A stretch of 64,000 nt of DNA from Zavarzinia compransoris (GTDB lineage Bacteria; Pseudomonadota; Alphaproteobacteria; Zavarziniales; Zavarziniaceae): the NCBI RefSeq assembly GCF_003173055.1, contig NZ_QGLF01000005.1, forward strand, positions 310,001 to 374,000, read 5' to 3'. Both the position numbers and the translations under genes were made by a program. The notes beneath the pieces are model-generated. The model was given only the letters and a program-made list of their open reading frames with translations, did not search any database and had not been told where the DNA came from. The stretch's first letter is position 1. Every line of letters starts with the position of its first letter. Below, in pieces: positions 1-11,258 of the stretch.

Positions 1-215
1 GTTATCTCGGCCCGGCGATCCTGCTCCAGGCCTACCGCTGGCTGGTCGACACCCGCGACGAAGGCACGGGCGAGCGCCTCGACAATCTCGAGGACCCGTT
101 CCGCCTCTATCGCTGCCACACCATCATGAATTGCGCCAACACCTGCCCCAAGGGCCTGAACCCGGCCAAGGCGATCGCCGGCATCAAGCAGATGATGGTC
201 GAACGCCGGGGCTGA
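1..215 (+). CDS. sdhB: Succinate dehydrogenase iron-sulfur subunit, C-terminal end (partial)
   Basis: Only the last 70 codons are in the window (reading frame begins at base 3). SdhB carries electrons from the flavoprotein SdhA to ubiquinone in complex II of the inner membrane and TCA cycle. The visible part holds the final cysteine cluster region, [17 protein letters not shown], whose cysteines ligate the [3Fe-4S]/[4Fe-4S] centres, followed by the usual helical tail [11 protein letters not shown]. SdhB is normally the last gene of sdhCDAB, so the rest of the operon should lie to the left. No clear hairpin terminator follows the stop. Confidence 0.95.
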   Translation, partial: YLGPAILLQAYRWLVDTRDEGTGERLDNLEDPFRLYRCHTIMNCANTCPKGLNPAKAIAGIKQMMVERRG

Positions 216-352
216 CCGTCCTGCCGCGATGATGAAGAGCCGGGCCCGAGGGGCCGGCTCTTCAAGCCCTTCGCCAGCTCATTCGACATGCGATGTGCCC
301 CCGGGGCCCGACCGTTGTAAACTGTTGCGGCGTCTCTGGAGGAAATCGAGAT

Positions 353-817
353 ATGCCACCCTCCTCTTCGAAATCCGGTCTCTATGATCGCGATTTTTAT
401 GCCTGGGCCAATGAACAGGCTGCCCTTCTGCGTGCCGGGAAGCTGGCGGCGGCCGACATTGAGAATATCGCCGAGGAAATCGAGAGCATGGGCAAGACCG
501 AAAAGCGGGAATTGGCAAATCGTCTCGCCATATTGTTCCTGCACTTGCTGAAATGGCAGTTTCAGCCTGTACGGCGGGGGTCTTCCTGGGAAGCGACCAT
601 CAGGGTGCAGCGGCGCGATCTCGCGGTTCACCTTAAGGACAATCCCAGCCTGAAATCGAGAGTCCCGGAAGTCATCGAACAGGCCTATGGCAATGCCTTG
701 ATCCTGGCTGCGGATGAAACCGGTCTGCCGGAGATAACCTTTCCGGCCAAATGCCCTTGGTCGTTCGAGAAAATTATAGACGATCAATTTTGGCCGGAGG
801 AAAGAAGTGCTCCATAG
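353..817 (+). CDS. DUF29 domain protein
   Basis: A 154-residue cytosolic protein of the DUF29 family, function unknown. Family hallmarks visible are the N-terminal YDRDFYAWANEQAALLRAG segment, the helix ENIAEEIESMGKTEKREL, and the LLKWQFQP core, then a C-terminal PEITFPAKCPWSFEKIID motif. A longer frame opens at 293, but the ATG at 353 has GGAGGA at 338-343 about 9 bases upstream and starts where family members usually start, so it is preferred. DUF29 genes are often present in several copies in cyanobacteria and alphaproteobacteria and have been suspected of toxin-antitoxin or mobile association. No partner gene is seen here. Confidence 0.85.
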   Translation: MPPSSSKSGLYDRDFYAWANEQAALLRAGKLAAADIENIAEEIESMGKTEKRELANRLAILFLHLLKWQFQPVRRGSSWEATIRVQRRDLAVHLKDNPSLKSRVPEVIEQAYGNALILAADETGLPEITFPAKCPWSFEKIIDDQFWPEERSAP

Positions 818-828
818 CCGTATCGGCT

Positions 829-848
829 AGGTCGGGCCCCGACCGTTT
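829..848. terminator. Possible hairpin between convergent genes
   Basis: GGTCGGGCCCCGACC at 830-844 is a near-perfect inverted repeat followed by GTTT, lying between the convergent stops of the DUF29 gene (817) and glsA (858). A second small stem AGCCG/CGGCT lies just before it at 816-828. The T run is short, so terminator function is only plausible. Confidence 0.35.
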
Positions 849-857
849 CGGGCGGGC

Positions 858-1790
858 TCACGCCCCGAACACCGACCATTGCATGCGCTGGGACAGGATC
901 TCCAGCGCCGCCGATCCCAAGACGGAATTGCCCTGGGCGTCCAGCCCGGGCGACCAGACGGCGATGGCGGCCTTGCCGGGGACGACGGCGAGAATGCCGC
1001 CGCCCACGCCGGATTTGGCGGGGATGCCGACCTTGAAGGCGAAGTCGCCCGAGCCGTCGTAATGGCCGCAGGTCAGCATCAGGGCGTTGATGCGCTTGGC
1101 CCGGCCCGCCGACACCACCCGGCCGCCGGCGGTGGGATGGCGCCCGCCGAAGGCCAGGTAGCGGCCGGCCAGGGCCAGTTGGCGGCAGGTCACGGCGATG
1201 GCGCAATGATGGAAATAGACCCCCAGCACTTGTTCGACCGGGGCGCGCAGATTGCCGAAGGCGCGCAGGTAATTGGCCAGCGCGGCGTTGCGAAAGCCGG
1301 TGTCCTGTTCCGAGCGGGCGACCTTCTGGTCGATGTGGATGTCCTCGTCGTCGGCGATGAAGCGCAGGAAGCGCAGGATCTCGCCCAGCGCCACCTTGGG
1401 CGTATGGCCGGCCAGGATGGCATCGGCGACGACGATGGCGCCGGCATTGATGAAGGGATTGCGCGGGATGCCCTTCTCGTATTCGAGCTGGGTGATCGAG
1501 TTGAAGGCATTGCCCGACGGCTCCCGCCCGACCCGGTTCCACAGGGTATCGCCCACCTTGCCCAGCGCCAGCGTCAGGGTGAAGACCTTGGAGACGCTCT
1601 GGATCGAGAAGGGCGTCTCCGAATCGCCCGCCGCCGTAAGGGTGCCCTCGGCATCGACGACCGCGATGCCGAATTGCCCGGGATCGACGCCGGCCAGTTC
1701 CGGGATATAGGTCGCGACCTTGCCGCGTTCGGTACGGCCGGCCATGTCGGCCGCGATGGCGGCGACGGTTTCGGCAAGGGAAAGTGACAT
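858..1790 (-). CDS. glsA: Glutaminase A
   Basis: A 310-residue glutaminase that hydrolyses L-glutamine to glutamate and ammonia in the cytosol. It belongs to the serine-dependent beta-lactamase-like family. The catalytic Ser-x-x-Lys is S65-V-S-K68 in [11 protein letters not shown]. Other family blocks are [31 protein letters not shown] and the glycine loop [15 protein letters not shown] near the C-terminus. Length is normal for the bacterial enzyme. The longest frame begins 14 codons earlier, but the ATG at 1788-1790 has GAGG (in CCGAGGCTGT) at good spacing and matches the usual N-terminus. It stands alone, divergent from the chemoreceptor gene. Confidence 0.95.
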   Translation of the reverse strand: MSLSLAETVAAIAADMAGRTERGKVATYIPELAGVDPGQFGIAVVDAEGTLTAAGDSETPFSIQSVSKVFTLTLALGKVGDTLWNRVGREPSGNAFNSITQLEYEKGIPRNPFINAGAIVVADAILAGHTPKVALGEILRFLRFIADDEDIHIDQKVARSEQDTGFRNAALANYLRAFGNLRAPVEQVLGVYFHHCAIAVTCRQLALAGRYLAFGGRHPTAGGRVVSAGRAKRINALMLTCGHYDGSGDFAFKVGIPAKSGVGGGILAVVPGKAAIAVWSPGLDAQGNSVLGSAALEILSQRMQWSVFGA

Positions 1791-1902
1791 ACAGCCTCGG
1801 GTTCGGTTGGTCGGGGCGCCGCAGCTTACCAATAATTAGGGAATACGGATCACGATGTCGGGCATCAATGCATGCGGGACAATCGTCCAAGAGGGCCCCA
1901 AG

Positions 1903-3543
1903 ATGTTTGCAACGCGCCGTAGGGAATTCGAGGCTGAACTCGCCTCCGCCAAGTCAGCCGCGACCGCGGCCGAAGGCTCGCTCGCCGAAGTGAAGGGCGA
2001 GCTGGCGGCATTGAAGCAGATGCTCGATGCCATGCCGGTCAATGTCATGATGTGCGAACTCAAGGATTTCTCGATCACCTATATGAACCGGACCTCGGTC
2101 GAGACCCTGCGCAAGCTCGAACACCTGCTGCCCGCGAAGGCCGATCAACTGCTCGGCCGCTCCATCGATATCTTCCACAAGAATCCGGCGCACCAGCGCC
2201 GCATGCTGTCCGACCCGAAGAACCTGCCGCATCGCGCCCGCATCAAGCTCGGGCCCGAGATCCTGGACCTTCAGGTCTCCGCGATCCGCGACGTCCAGGG
2301 CAATTATATCGGTCCGATGCTGACCTGGTCGATCATCACCGACTTCGTGAAGAAGGAGCAGCAGACCAAGCTGCTGATGCGCATGATGGACGACATGCCC
2401 ATCAATGTGATGACCGCGGACAAGGACACGCTGGAAATCAACTATATCAACCGCACCTCGACCACGACGCTGAGGGCGGTCGAACACCTGCTGCCGATCA
2501 AGGCCGACCGCGCGCTCGGCACCTGCATCGACATTTTCCACAAGAACCCGTCGCACCAGCGCCGCCTGCTGGCCGACCCGCGCAACCTGCCGCACAATGC
2601 CAAGATCAGGCTCGGGCCCGAGACCCTGGACCTGCGGGTCTCCGCCATCATGGACGACGACGGTTCCTATATCGGCCCGATGGTGACCTGGTCGATCGTG
2701 ACCAAGACGGTCGAGGTCATCGACAGTTTCGAGCGCAACGTGAAGACGGCGGTCGAATCGGTCGCCGGCTCGGCGGATGAAATGCGCTCGGCCGCCGATG
2801 TCATGGCCGCGGTGGTGCAGGAAACCGTCGCCCAGTCGGAAACCATCGCCACCAATGCCGACGAAGCCTCGTCCAACGTCCAGACGGTCGCCGCCGCGAC
2901 CGAGGAACTGGCCGCTTCGGTCGCCGAGATCGGCCGCCAGGCGACCCAGTCGTCGACCGTGGCCCAGGCCGCGGTCGCCCAGGCGGAAAAGACCAATGTC
3001 ACCGTGAAGGGCCTGGCCGAGGCGTCCGAGAAGATCGGCGCCGTCGTGAAGCTGATCAACGATATCGCCGGCCAGACCAACCTCCTCGCCCTCAATGCGA
3101 CGATCGAGGCGGCCCGCGCCGGCGAGGCCGGCAAGGGCTTTGCCGTCGTCGCCTCGGAGGTGAAGAACCTCGCCAACCAGACGGCGAAGGCGACCGAGGA
3201 AATCGCCGGCCAGATCACCTCGATCCAGGGCGCGACCCACGACGCGGTCGGGGCGATCACCGCGATCACCCAGACCATCAGCCAGATCAACGAAATCGCC
3301 GGCGCCATCGCCGCCGCGGTCGAGGAACAGGGCAGCGCCGTCCACGAGATCAGCCGCAACGTCCAGGAAGCGGCGGGCGGCACTCGCGAAGTGACCAACA
3401 ATGTCGCCGCGCTGAGCCAGGCGACCAGCGAATCCGGTGCTGCGGTCTCGAAGGTCGCCAGCGGTGCCATCTCGCTGGCCGATCAGGCGGCGCTGATGCG
3501 CGGCGAAGTGGCCAAGTTCCTGGATGAAGTGAAGAAGCTCTGA
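1903..3543 (+). CDS. Soluble methyl-accepting chemotaxis protein with two PAS domains
   Basis: A 546-residue cytoplasmic chemoreceptor with no transmembrane segment. Residues 1-40 form a short coiled coil. Two tandem PAS modules follow (about 41-158 and 162-280), each containing MPxNVM, an NRTS loop, HLLP.KAD, DIFHKNP.HQRR and YIGPM.TWSI. The signalling coiled coil runs from about 300 to 540, with the kinase-contact tip [20 protein letters not shown] around 385-405. It should couple a PAS-sensed cue (redox, haem, flavin or small ligand; no cofactor residue is obvious) to CheA/CheW. The ATG at 1903 has GAGGG at 1891-1895; an upstream ATG at 1855 has a poorer ribosome site. No CheBR tail pentapeptide is visible. 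Confidence 0.92.
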   Translation: MFATRRREFEAELASAKSAATAAEGSLAEVKGELAALKQMLDAMPVNVMMCELKDFSITYMNRTSVETLRKLEHLLPAKADQLLGRSIDIFHKNPAHQRRMLSDPKNLPHRARIKLGPEILDLQVSAIRDVQGNYIGPMLTWSIITDFVKKEQQTKLLMRMMDDMPINVMTADKDTLEINYINRTSTTTLRAVEHLLPIKADRALGTCIDIFHKNPSHQRRLLADPRNLPHNAKIRLGPETLDLRVSAIMDDDGSYIGPMVTWSIVTKTVEVIDSFERNVKTAVESVAGSADEMRSAADVMAAVVQETVAQSETIATNADEASSNVQTVAAATEELAASVAEIGRQATQSSTVAQAAVAQAEKTNVTVKGLAEASEKIGAVVKLINDIAGQTNLLALNATIEAARAGEAGKGFAVVASEVKNLANQTAKATEEIAGQITSIQGATHDAVGAITAITQTISQINEIAGAIAAAVEEQGSAVHEISRNVQEAAGGTREVTNNVAALSQATSESGAAVSKVASGAISLADQAALMRGEVAKFLDEVKKL

Positions 3544-3563
3544 CCGCGGCTTCGACCCAAGCG

Positions 3564-3597
3564 ACGGGCCGCTCCGAAAGGGCGGCCCGTTTCGTTT
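3564..3597 (+). terminator. Rho-independent terminator after the chemoreceptor
   Basis: Perfect 9-bp stem ACGGGCCGC (3564-3572) / GCGGCCCGT (3582-3590) with a 9-base loop, then TTTCGTTT, starting 20 bases after the stop codon. Confidence 0.85.
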
Positions 3598-3637
3598 GGG
3601 GATGGCATGCGGGGGCAGCGGTCTGCTCCTCACCCCG

Positions 3638-3663
3638 CCCTCTCCCCGCAAGCGGGGCGAGGG
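3638..3663. repeat. Compact GC palindrome (REP-like or terminator) at the end of the TPR gene
   Basis: CCCTCTCCCCGC (3638-3649), AA, then GCGGGGCGAGGG (3652-3663): an imperfect 12-bp inverted repeat with a two-base loop and one mismatch. It abuts the stop codon of the minus-strand TPR gene (3667-3669). This CTCTCCCCGC-AA-GCGGGG type of palindrome is a common dispersed repeat in proteobacterial genomes; only this copy was recognised in the window. Confidence 0.5.
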
Positions 3664-3666
3664 GGG

Positions 3667-5046
3667 TTACACGGCGTAGCTGCGGGCCAGGGCCTCGGCC
3701 CGGTGTTCGGCGTCGATGGCGCGGGGAATGGCGCCCTCGATGCGGGCGAGATGGGCGAGGTCGCGGAAATGGCGGGCGACGGTGGGGCGCCGCCGTGCCC
3801 GCTCCGCCAGCACCGGGGCAAGGCCTGCGGTCGCCCCGGCCCGCAGCGCGCTGTCGATCCAGCATTCGATGAACAGGTCGCGCTGGGCGTTGCTGCCGCC
3901 GATGCGGGCAAGGCCGGGCAGGGCGGCGGCGAAGGCGGCGGCGGCCGTGCCATGGTCGCCCCGGGCGCGGGCGGCAAGGCCGGCGGCCAGCGGCAGGGCG
4001 ACGCCGGTCCAGTCGCGCTGGCGGTGGCGCTTGGCCAGCGGCGCCTGGGCGGTCAGGCTGGCCAGGAAACGCTCGGCCTGGGCCGGGCCGGCACCGCGCA
4101 GCAAGGCCATCAGGTAGTGAAGATCGAGGAAGGGCTCGATGTGATCGATCTCGCGCGCGGCGACATGGCGCGCCAGATCGTGCCAGCGGTGGCCGACGTT
4201 GACGCCCCGCGTCTCCAGCCGCCACAGCAGGGCGGCGGCATTGACCTGGTCCTGGGCGCAATCCTTCCAGACGCCCCAGATGCGCGTGTCATAGAGCGCC
4301 AGGGCGGCGCCGGCATCGTCGCGATCGAGATGCATCAGGGCGAGATGCCACCAATTATGCGTCAGCATGAAGGAATTGCAGTCGTCCCAACTGTCGGCAT
4401 GGCTTTCCAGCCAGTCGATGCCCTCGTCGATCCGGCCCTCGGCAGCCAGGACATGGGCGACGGCGTGATGGGCCCAGGGTTCGCGCCGGCGCAGGTCGAC
4501 GGCGTGGCGGCCGGCGGCTTCCGCCTCGCGCAGCCGGTGGTTCTCGACCAGGGCGAAGGCGCGCATGCCATGGGCATGGGGATCGTCGCGGCTGGCCGGC
4601 AGCGTGGCTTCGGACAGCGCCAGCATGCCGGCCGCATCGCCCTGGTTGAACTGGTGATGCTGGCAGAGCTTGACGCTGGCGAGGTCGCCCGGCCAATGGG
4701 CGGCGATATCGAGATGCAGGCGGATGGCGAGATCCGTATCGCCCTTGGCCCAGGCTTCGACCGCCAGCAGCCACAATTGCTCGCGCCTTGTCGCCTTCTC
4801 GACCTGCTGGCGCGCCCGGGCCAGGAAGGGCCGGGCCGCCCGCCGCCCGGCGGCGGATTCGAGGAAGAGGTTGAGCACGGCGCCCAGCACCTGCGCCATC
4901 ACGCAGCGGGGATCGGCCGCGACACCCTCGAAGATGACGCTGGCCGACTGGCCATAGCCCAGCCATTGCTCGATCATGCGGTTGATGGCCGAAACGGCCG
5001 CGGGATTGTCGGTGGTGACGTCGTTGCCGCGCGCATCTTTCTGCAT
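3667..5046 (-). CDS. TTC38-like tetratricopeptide repeat protein
   Basis: A 459-residue, cytosolic, wholly helical protein resembling the tetratricopeptide repeat protein 38 family, which is shared by bacteria and animals and has no defined activity. Supporting signatures are AWAHHAVAHVLAAEGRIDEGIDWL-type text in the middle (EPWAHHAVAHV followed by GRIDEGIDWL), the conserved HNWWHLALMHLD helix and YDTRIWG. Several helix pairs of TPR type surround these. The ATG at 5044-5046 is preceded by GGGAGGGG; the frame continues 19 codons further upstream without ribosome-site support. It is a single gene, convergent with the chemoreceptor. Role in this organism cannot be deduced from neighbours. Confidence 0.85.
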   Translation of the reverse strand: MQKDARGNDVTTDNPAAVSAINRMIEQWLGYGQSASVIFEGVAADPRCVMAQVLGAVLNLFLESAAGRRAARPFLARARQQVEKATRREQLWLLAVEAWAKGDTDLAIRLHLDIAAHWPGDLASVKLCQHHQFNQGDAAGMLALSEATLPASRDDPHAHGMRAFALVENHRLREAEAAGRHAVDLRRREPWAHHAVAHVLAAEGRIDEGIDWLESHADSWDDCNSFMLTHNWWHLALMHLDRDDAGAALALYDTRIWGVWKDCAQDQVNAAALLWRLETRGVNVGHRWHDLARHVAAREIDHIEPFLDLHYLMALLRGAGPAQAERFLASLTAQAPLAKRHRQRDWTGVALPLAAGLAARARGDHGTAAAAFAAALPGLARIGGSNAQRDLFIECWIDSALRAGATAGLAPVLAERARRRPTVARHFRDLAHLARIEGAIPRAIDAEHRAEALARSYAV

Positions 5047-5134
5047 GGGCCCCCTCCCGCTTATGTCCGTTACAGTTTGGGGACAGATGCGGCGCACAAG
5101 CAAGCCCGGGAACGCCGGAACCGGAGAAGACGAG

Positions 5135-5257
5135 AAAGCCCGGCAGCGGGGGGCACTGCCGGGCTTCCCGAAGGCCGAAAGGGGGATGATCGGCCATCGT
5201 CGCCGCCATCGGGGGGGGGACGGGCGGCGTTTTCGACGAGGGTACGCTGACGGTTTT
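5135..5257 (-). ncRNA. Candidate small RNA: three hairpins, each with a C-rich loop
   Basis: On the minus strand three consecutive hairpins occur. Stem 1 is CGCCGCC/GGCGGCG (5223-5229 with 5201-5207), loop of 15 with nine consecutive C. Stem 2 is GGCCGA/TCGGCC (5190-5195 with 5173-5178), loop of 11 with five C. Stem 3 is a perfect 10-bp AGCCCGGCAG/CTGCCGGGCT (5156-5165 with 5137-5146), loop TGCCCCCCG, followed by TTTCTCGTCTT as in a terminator. A TATAAA element lies just upstream on that strand (about 5258-5264). Repeated C-rich loops suit pairing with Shine-Dalgarno sequences. No protein is evident. Read the other way it would be a G-loop leader of the liv operon. Boundaries are estimates. 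Confidence 0.42.
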
Positions 5258-5279
5258 GTTTATAGGGCAAAAGCTCTAA

Positions 5280-5300
5280 CGAATCGTGAAAGGCGATTCG
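5280..5300. promoter_or_regulatory. Inverted repeat upstream of the small-RNA candidate
   Basis: CGAATCG (5280-5286) - TGAAAGG - CGATTCG (5294-5300) is a perfect 7-bp inverted repeat. A second one, CAATCGC (5377-5383) - six bases - GCGATTG (5390-5396), lies about 85 bases further right. They sit between the small-RNA candidate and livH and could be operator sites for either. No known regulator motif is recognised. Confidence 0.25.
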
Positions 5301-5579
5301 GGGCGGGGGTGGCCCGGGCTTGCCGTCTTGCGACACCGACCTCCGGCCCTGCGACCTTCGGCCGATTGTCTCGATCCAATCGCAGCAGCGCGATTGCGGC
5401 AGGCGGAAATGGGCGCTAACGTTTTCCATCAATCGGCCCCGGCAATAAGAGCGACAGCCGAACGGGGCTCTTCCGATGGGGGTTGGAATTTGCGGATCTA
5501 CCTGGCGGCGGGCGATGCCCGTTCCTGTCCTGAGCTGTCGTTTGCGTCCTGCCGGCCTTGCGGCAAAGGGGGCTGAGCC
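5301..5579. other. Leader/intergenic stretch before livH
   Basis: No coding region with ribosome site and sensible composition is seen in these 279 bases. Apart from the CAATCGC/GCGATTG repeat and an AAAGGGGG ribosome site just before livH, I see no recognisable promoter, riboswitch or terminator. Confidence 0.4.
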
Positions 5580-6497
<918 letters not shown>

Positions 6498-6499
6498 CC

Positions 6500-7962
<1,463 letters not shown>

Positions 7963-7966
<4 letters not shown>

Positions 7967-8780
7967 GCGCACCCCTGCTCCAGGTCGAGCACCTGACCAT
8001 GCGCTTCGGCGGGCTGACGGCGATCAACGACGTCTCCTTCGAGGCGCAGAAGCGCCAGATCACCGCCGTCATCGGCCCGAACGGCGCCGGCAAGACCACG
8101 GTGTTCAACTGCCTGACCGGCTTCTACAAGCCGACCGTCGGGCGCCTGACCCTGACCCGCCACGAGACCGGCAAGGCCTATCTGCTGGAACGCCTCGACG
8201 ATTTCCGCATCACCCAGACCGCCGGCGTCGCCCGCACCTTCCAGAACATCCGGCTCTTCGCCGGCATGTCGGTGCTCGAGAACCTGCTGGTCGCCCAGCA
8301 CAACCGCCTCATGGTCGCTAGCGGTTACAGCCTGCTCGGCCTGGTCGGCTGGCCCAGCTATCGCGCCGCCGAGCGCGAGGCGATCGAGCGGGCGCGCTTC
8401 TGGCTCGACCGCACCGGCCTTCTGGCGCGGGCGGACGAGCCGGCGGGCTCGCTTCCCTACGGCGACCAGCGCCGGCTGGAGATCGCGCGGGCCATGTGCA
8501 CCGGGCCGGCGCTGCTCTGCCTCGACGAGCCGGCGGCAGGGCTGAACCCGCGCGAATCGGCGGAACTCAACACGTTGCTACTGATGATCCGCGACGATTA
8601 CGGCGCCGGCATCCTTCTGATCGAACACGACATGAGCGTGGTCATGGGCATTTCCGACCACATCGTGGTCCTCGACTACGGCCGCAAGATCGCCGAGGGC
8701 ACGCCCGCCGAGATCAAGGCCAACCCGGATGTCATCCGCGCCTATCTGGGCGAGGACGACGAGGCGGAAGGAGCGGTGGC

Positions 8781-8784
<4 letters not shown>
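7963..8784 (+). CDS. livG: Branched-chain amino acid ABC transporter ATP-binding protein LivG
   Basis: A 273-residue ATPase subunit energising LivHM. Walker A is GPNGAGKT (about 38-45), the signature is the LivG variant [15 protein letters not shown], Walker B is [12 protein letters not shown] and the switch histidine lies in [11 protein letters not shown]. An insertion after Walker A ([22 protein letters not shown]) and the [13 protein letters not shown] motif are typical of LivG. The start overlaps the livM stop by ATGA, and the next gene overlaps in the same way, so translation is probably coupled. Confidence 0.96.
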
Positions 8785-9503
<719 letters not shown>

Positions 9504-9504
9504 G

Positions 9505-9867
9505 ATGGCAGAGATTTTCGATACCACGCTCGGCCCCTTCATCGGCCTGACCCTGGTCCTGTTCGGCCTGTGCAGCTTCCTGGCCGGGCAGGCGGTGGCG
9601 GAAACCTGGCGCCCGGCCTGGGTGGCGGTGGCGGCGGGCTTCGGCGTCGCGATTTTCGACCGCTTCCTGCATTGGGGCCTGTTCTCCGGCCACCTGTGGT
9701 CGCTGCAGGGCTATGTCCTGAACGGGATCATCCTGTCGGCCTATGCCCTGGTCGGCCACCGGCTGACCCTGGCGGCCAAGATGGCGCGCCAGTACCCCTG
9801 GCTTTATGAACAGACCGGCCCCTTCACCTGGCGCGACCGCGCGCCGGAGAAGACCAAGGTCGGGTGA
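9505..9867 (+). CDS. Small membrane protein of the liv operon (DUF6867-like)
   Basis: A 120-residue protein with about three membrane segments (roughly 10-28, 36-53 and 68-88), a conserved-looking RFLHWGLFSGHLWSLQGY centre and a charged C-terminus ending TWRDRAPEKTKVG. I believe this corresponds to the family named DUF6867, found next to liv genes in alphaproteobacteria, but I could not check the number. It starts one base after livF, so it is almost certainly co-transcribed with the transporter. A role as an accessory subunit is inferred only from position. Confidence 0.8.
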   Translation: MAEIFDTTLGPFIGLTLVLFGLCSFLAGQAVAETWRPAWVAVAAGFGVAIFDRFLHWGLFSGHLWSLQGYVLNGIILSAYALVGHRLTLAAKMARQYPWLYEQTGPFTWRDRAPEKTKVG

Positions 9868-9989
9868 CGAATTCGGGATCGGCCCGTTGCGCGGGCCGTG
9901 TTGTTGTGTCTAGGCTCTTGTCCTGCGGCGCGTTACCCGGTCGCCATGTCGGCGTCGAGACGCGTCGGGGGAGATTATCGGAGGATCGC

Positions 9990-11108
9990 ATGAAGCAGCT
10001 CAAAACCGGGCTCGCCGCCGTTGCCCTGCTTGCCGGCATTGGCATCGCCGGCGTTGCACAGGCCGATATCGTCATCGCCACCGCGGGGCCGATGACCGGC
10101 CAATACGCCGCCTTCGGCGAACAGATGCGCCGCGGTGCCGAACGGGCGATCGCCGACATCAACGCCGCCGGCGGCGTGAACGGCGAAAAGCTGAAGCTCG
10201 AAGTCGGCGACGACGCCTGCGATCCGAAGCAGGCCGTGGCGGTCGCCAACGACCTCGTGAACAAGGGCGTGGTCTTCGTCGCCGGCCACTTCTGTTCGGG
10301 TTCGTCGATCCCGGCCTCAGCTGTCTACAACGAGAATAACATTCTTCAAATCTCGCCGGCTTCAACCAATCCATTGTTTACCGAAGAAGCGGCTGTCAAG
10401 GGTTGGACCAATATCTTCCGAACCTGCGGACGCGACGATTATCAAGGGGCGACTGCATCGAAGTATATTATCGAGCACTTGAAGGGAAAGAAGGTCGCGG
10501 TCCTTCACGATAAGTCGGCGTACGGCAAGGGCCTTGCCGATGAGACGGTCAAAGGGCTCGAAGCCGGGGGTGTCAAACCCGTATTGTATGAAGCCTTCAC
10601 GCAAGGCGACAAGGACTTCACCGCATTGATTTCCAAGATCAAGGCGGCGGGTGCGGATGTCATTTATCTTGGCAGTTATCATACCGAAGCGGCCCTCATC
10701 GTTCGGCAAGCCTCGGAACAGGGATTGAAGGCGACATTTCTTTCCGGGGATGCGGCGAATACCGCCGAAGTCTGGTCCATTACCGGCGAAGCGGGCGAGG
10801 GGTTCCTTTTCACCTTTGCTCCTGACCCGCGCCTGAAGCCCACCGCGGCTAAGGTCGTCGAGGAGTTCAAGGCTGCCGGCTATGATCCTGAGGGTTACAC
10901 CCTGTATACCTATGCGGCGATCCAGGTCTGGGCCGATGCGGTAAAGACCGCCGGCGGGACCGATACGGCGAAAGTTGCCACAGCGATCCGCGCGGGTACG
11001 TTCCCGACCGTCCTGGGCGACCTCAGCTTTGATGCCAAGGGCGATGTAAAGAATCCCGAATACATCGTTTACGAATGGTCGAAGGGCCAATACGCCGAGA
11101 AGAAGTGA
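9990..11108 (+). CDS. livK: Branched-chain amino acid ABC transporter substrate-binding protein
   Basis: A 372-residue periplasmic binding protein of the Leu/Ile/Val-binding family. A cleavable signal peptide is visible (MKQLKTGLAAVALLAGIGIA, then GVAQA|DIVIATAGPMTG). GDDACDPKQAV and GHFCSGSSIP carry the disulfide cysteine pair of the family; ISPASTNP and FRTCGRDDYQG line the ligand cleft. The ATG at 9990 has GGAGG at about 9980-9984. The first third has the strong GC bias of the neighbourhood, whereas from about 10320 to the end the gene has many A/T-ending codons, as if that part had a different origin. It is 122 bases downstream of the liv operon and feeds LivHMGF. Confidence 0.95.
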   Translation: MKQLKTGLAAVALLAGIGIAGVAQADIVIATAGPMTGQYAAFGEQMRRGAERAIADINAAGGVNGEKLKLEVGDDACDPKQAVAVANDLVNKGVVFVAGHFCSGSSIPASAVYNENNILQISPASTNPLFTEEAAVKGWTNIFRTCGRDDYQGATASKYIIEHLKGKKVAVLHDKSAYGKGLADETVKGLEAGGVKPVLYEAFTQGDKDFTALISKIKAAGADVIYLGSYHTEAALIVRQASEQGLKATFLSGDAANTAEVWSITGEAGEGFLFTFAPDPRLKPTAAKVVEEFKAAGYDPEGYTLYTYAAIQVWADAVKTAGGTDTAKVATAIRAGTFPTVLGDLSFDAKGDVKNPEYIVYEWSKGQYAEKK

Positions 11109-11130
11109 TCGGCGCGGCTTCGTGACGGGA

Positions 11131-11166
11131 AGGGCCCGGCCGGCGACGGCCGGGCCTTTCTGTTTT
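11131..11166 (+). terminator. Rho-independent terminator after livK
   Basis: Stem GGCCCGGCCG (11133-11142) / CGGCCGGGCC (11147-11156), extended by A-T and G-T pairs, closed by a GCGA tetraloop, then TTTCTGTTTT. Very strong hairpin 22 bases after the stop. Confidence 0.9.
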
Positions 11167-11258
11167 GGGGCCCTTCTGTTTCGGGAATAGTCGCGGTTGC
11201 GCCGAATCGTGACGAACCTTAGCGTCGGCGGAATGGTGGCTCGTGAGGGGGCGGGAGT

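Noticed and set aside
1954-3651. A 565-codon minus-strand frame opposite the chemoreceptor
   Set aside because: Composition is dominated by Asp, Gly, Leu, Arg and His repeats expected from antisense of coiled-coil codons; the plus strand encodes an unmistakable MCP.
4355-5209. Minus-strand frame beginning MAATMADHPPFG that overlaps the small-RNA candidate
   Set aside because: It has a run of C rather than a ribosome site in front, and most of it is an out-of-frame shadow of the TPR gene.
5211-5219. Run of nine G as possible sequencing or assembly artefact
   Set aside because: It lies outside coding sequence, in a symmetric hairpin loop, so it breaks no gene; a length error there is possible but cannot be judged from one sequence.
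5137-5229. Plus-strand reading of the three hairpins as a CsrA-sponge or liv leader
   Set aside because: Two of the three loops do contain GGA, but the 10-bp stem is followed by a T-rich tail only on the minus strand and a TATAAA element lies in the minus orientation. Kept as alternative, not annotated.
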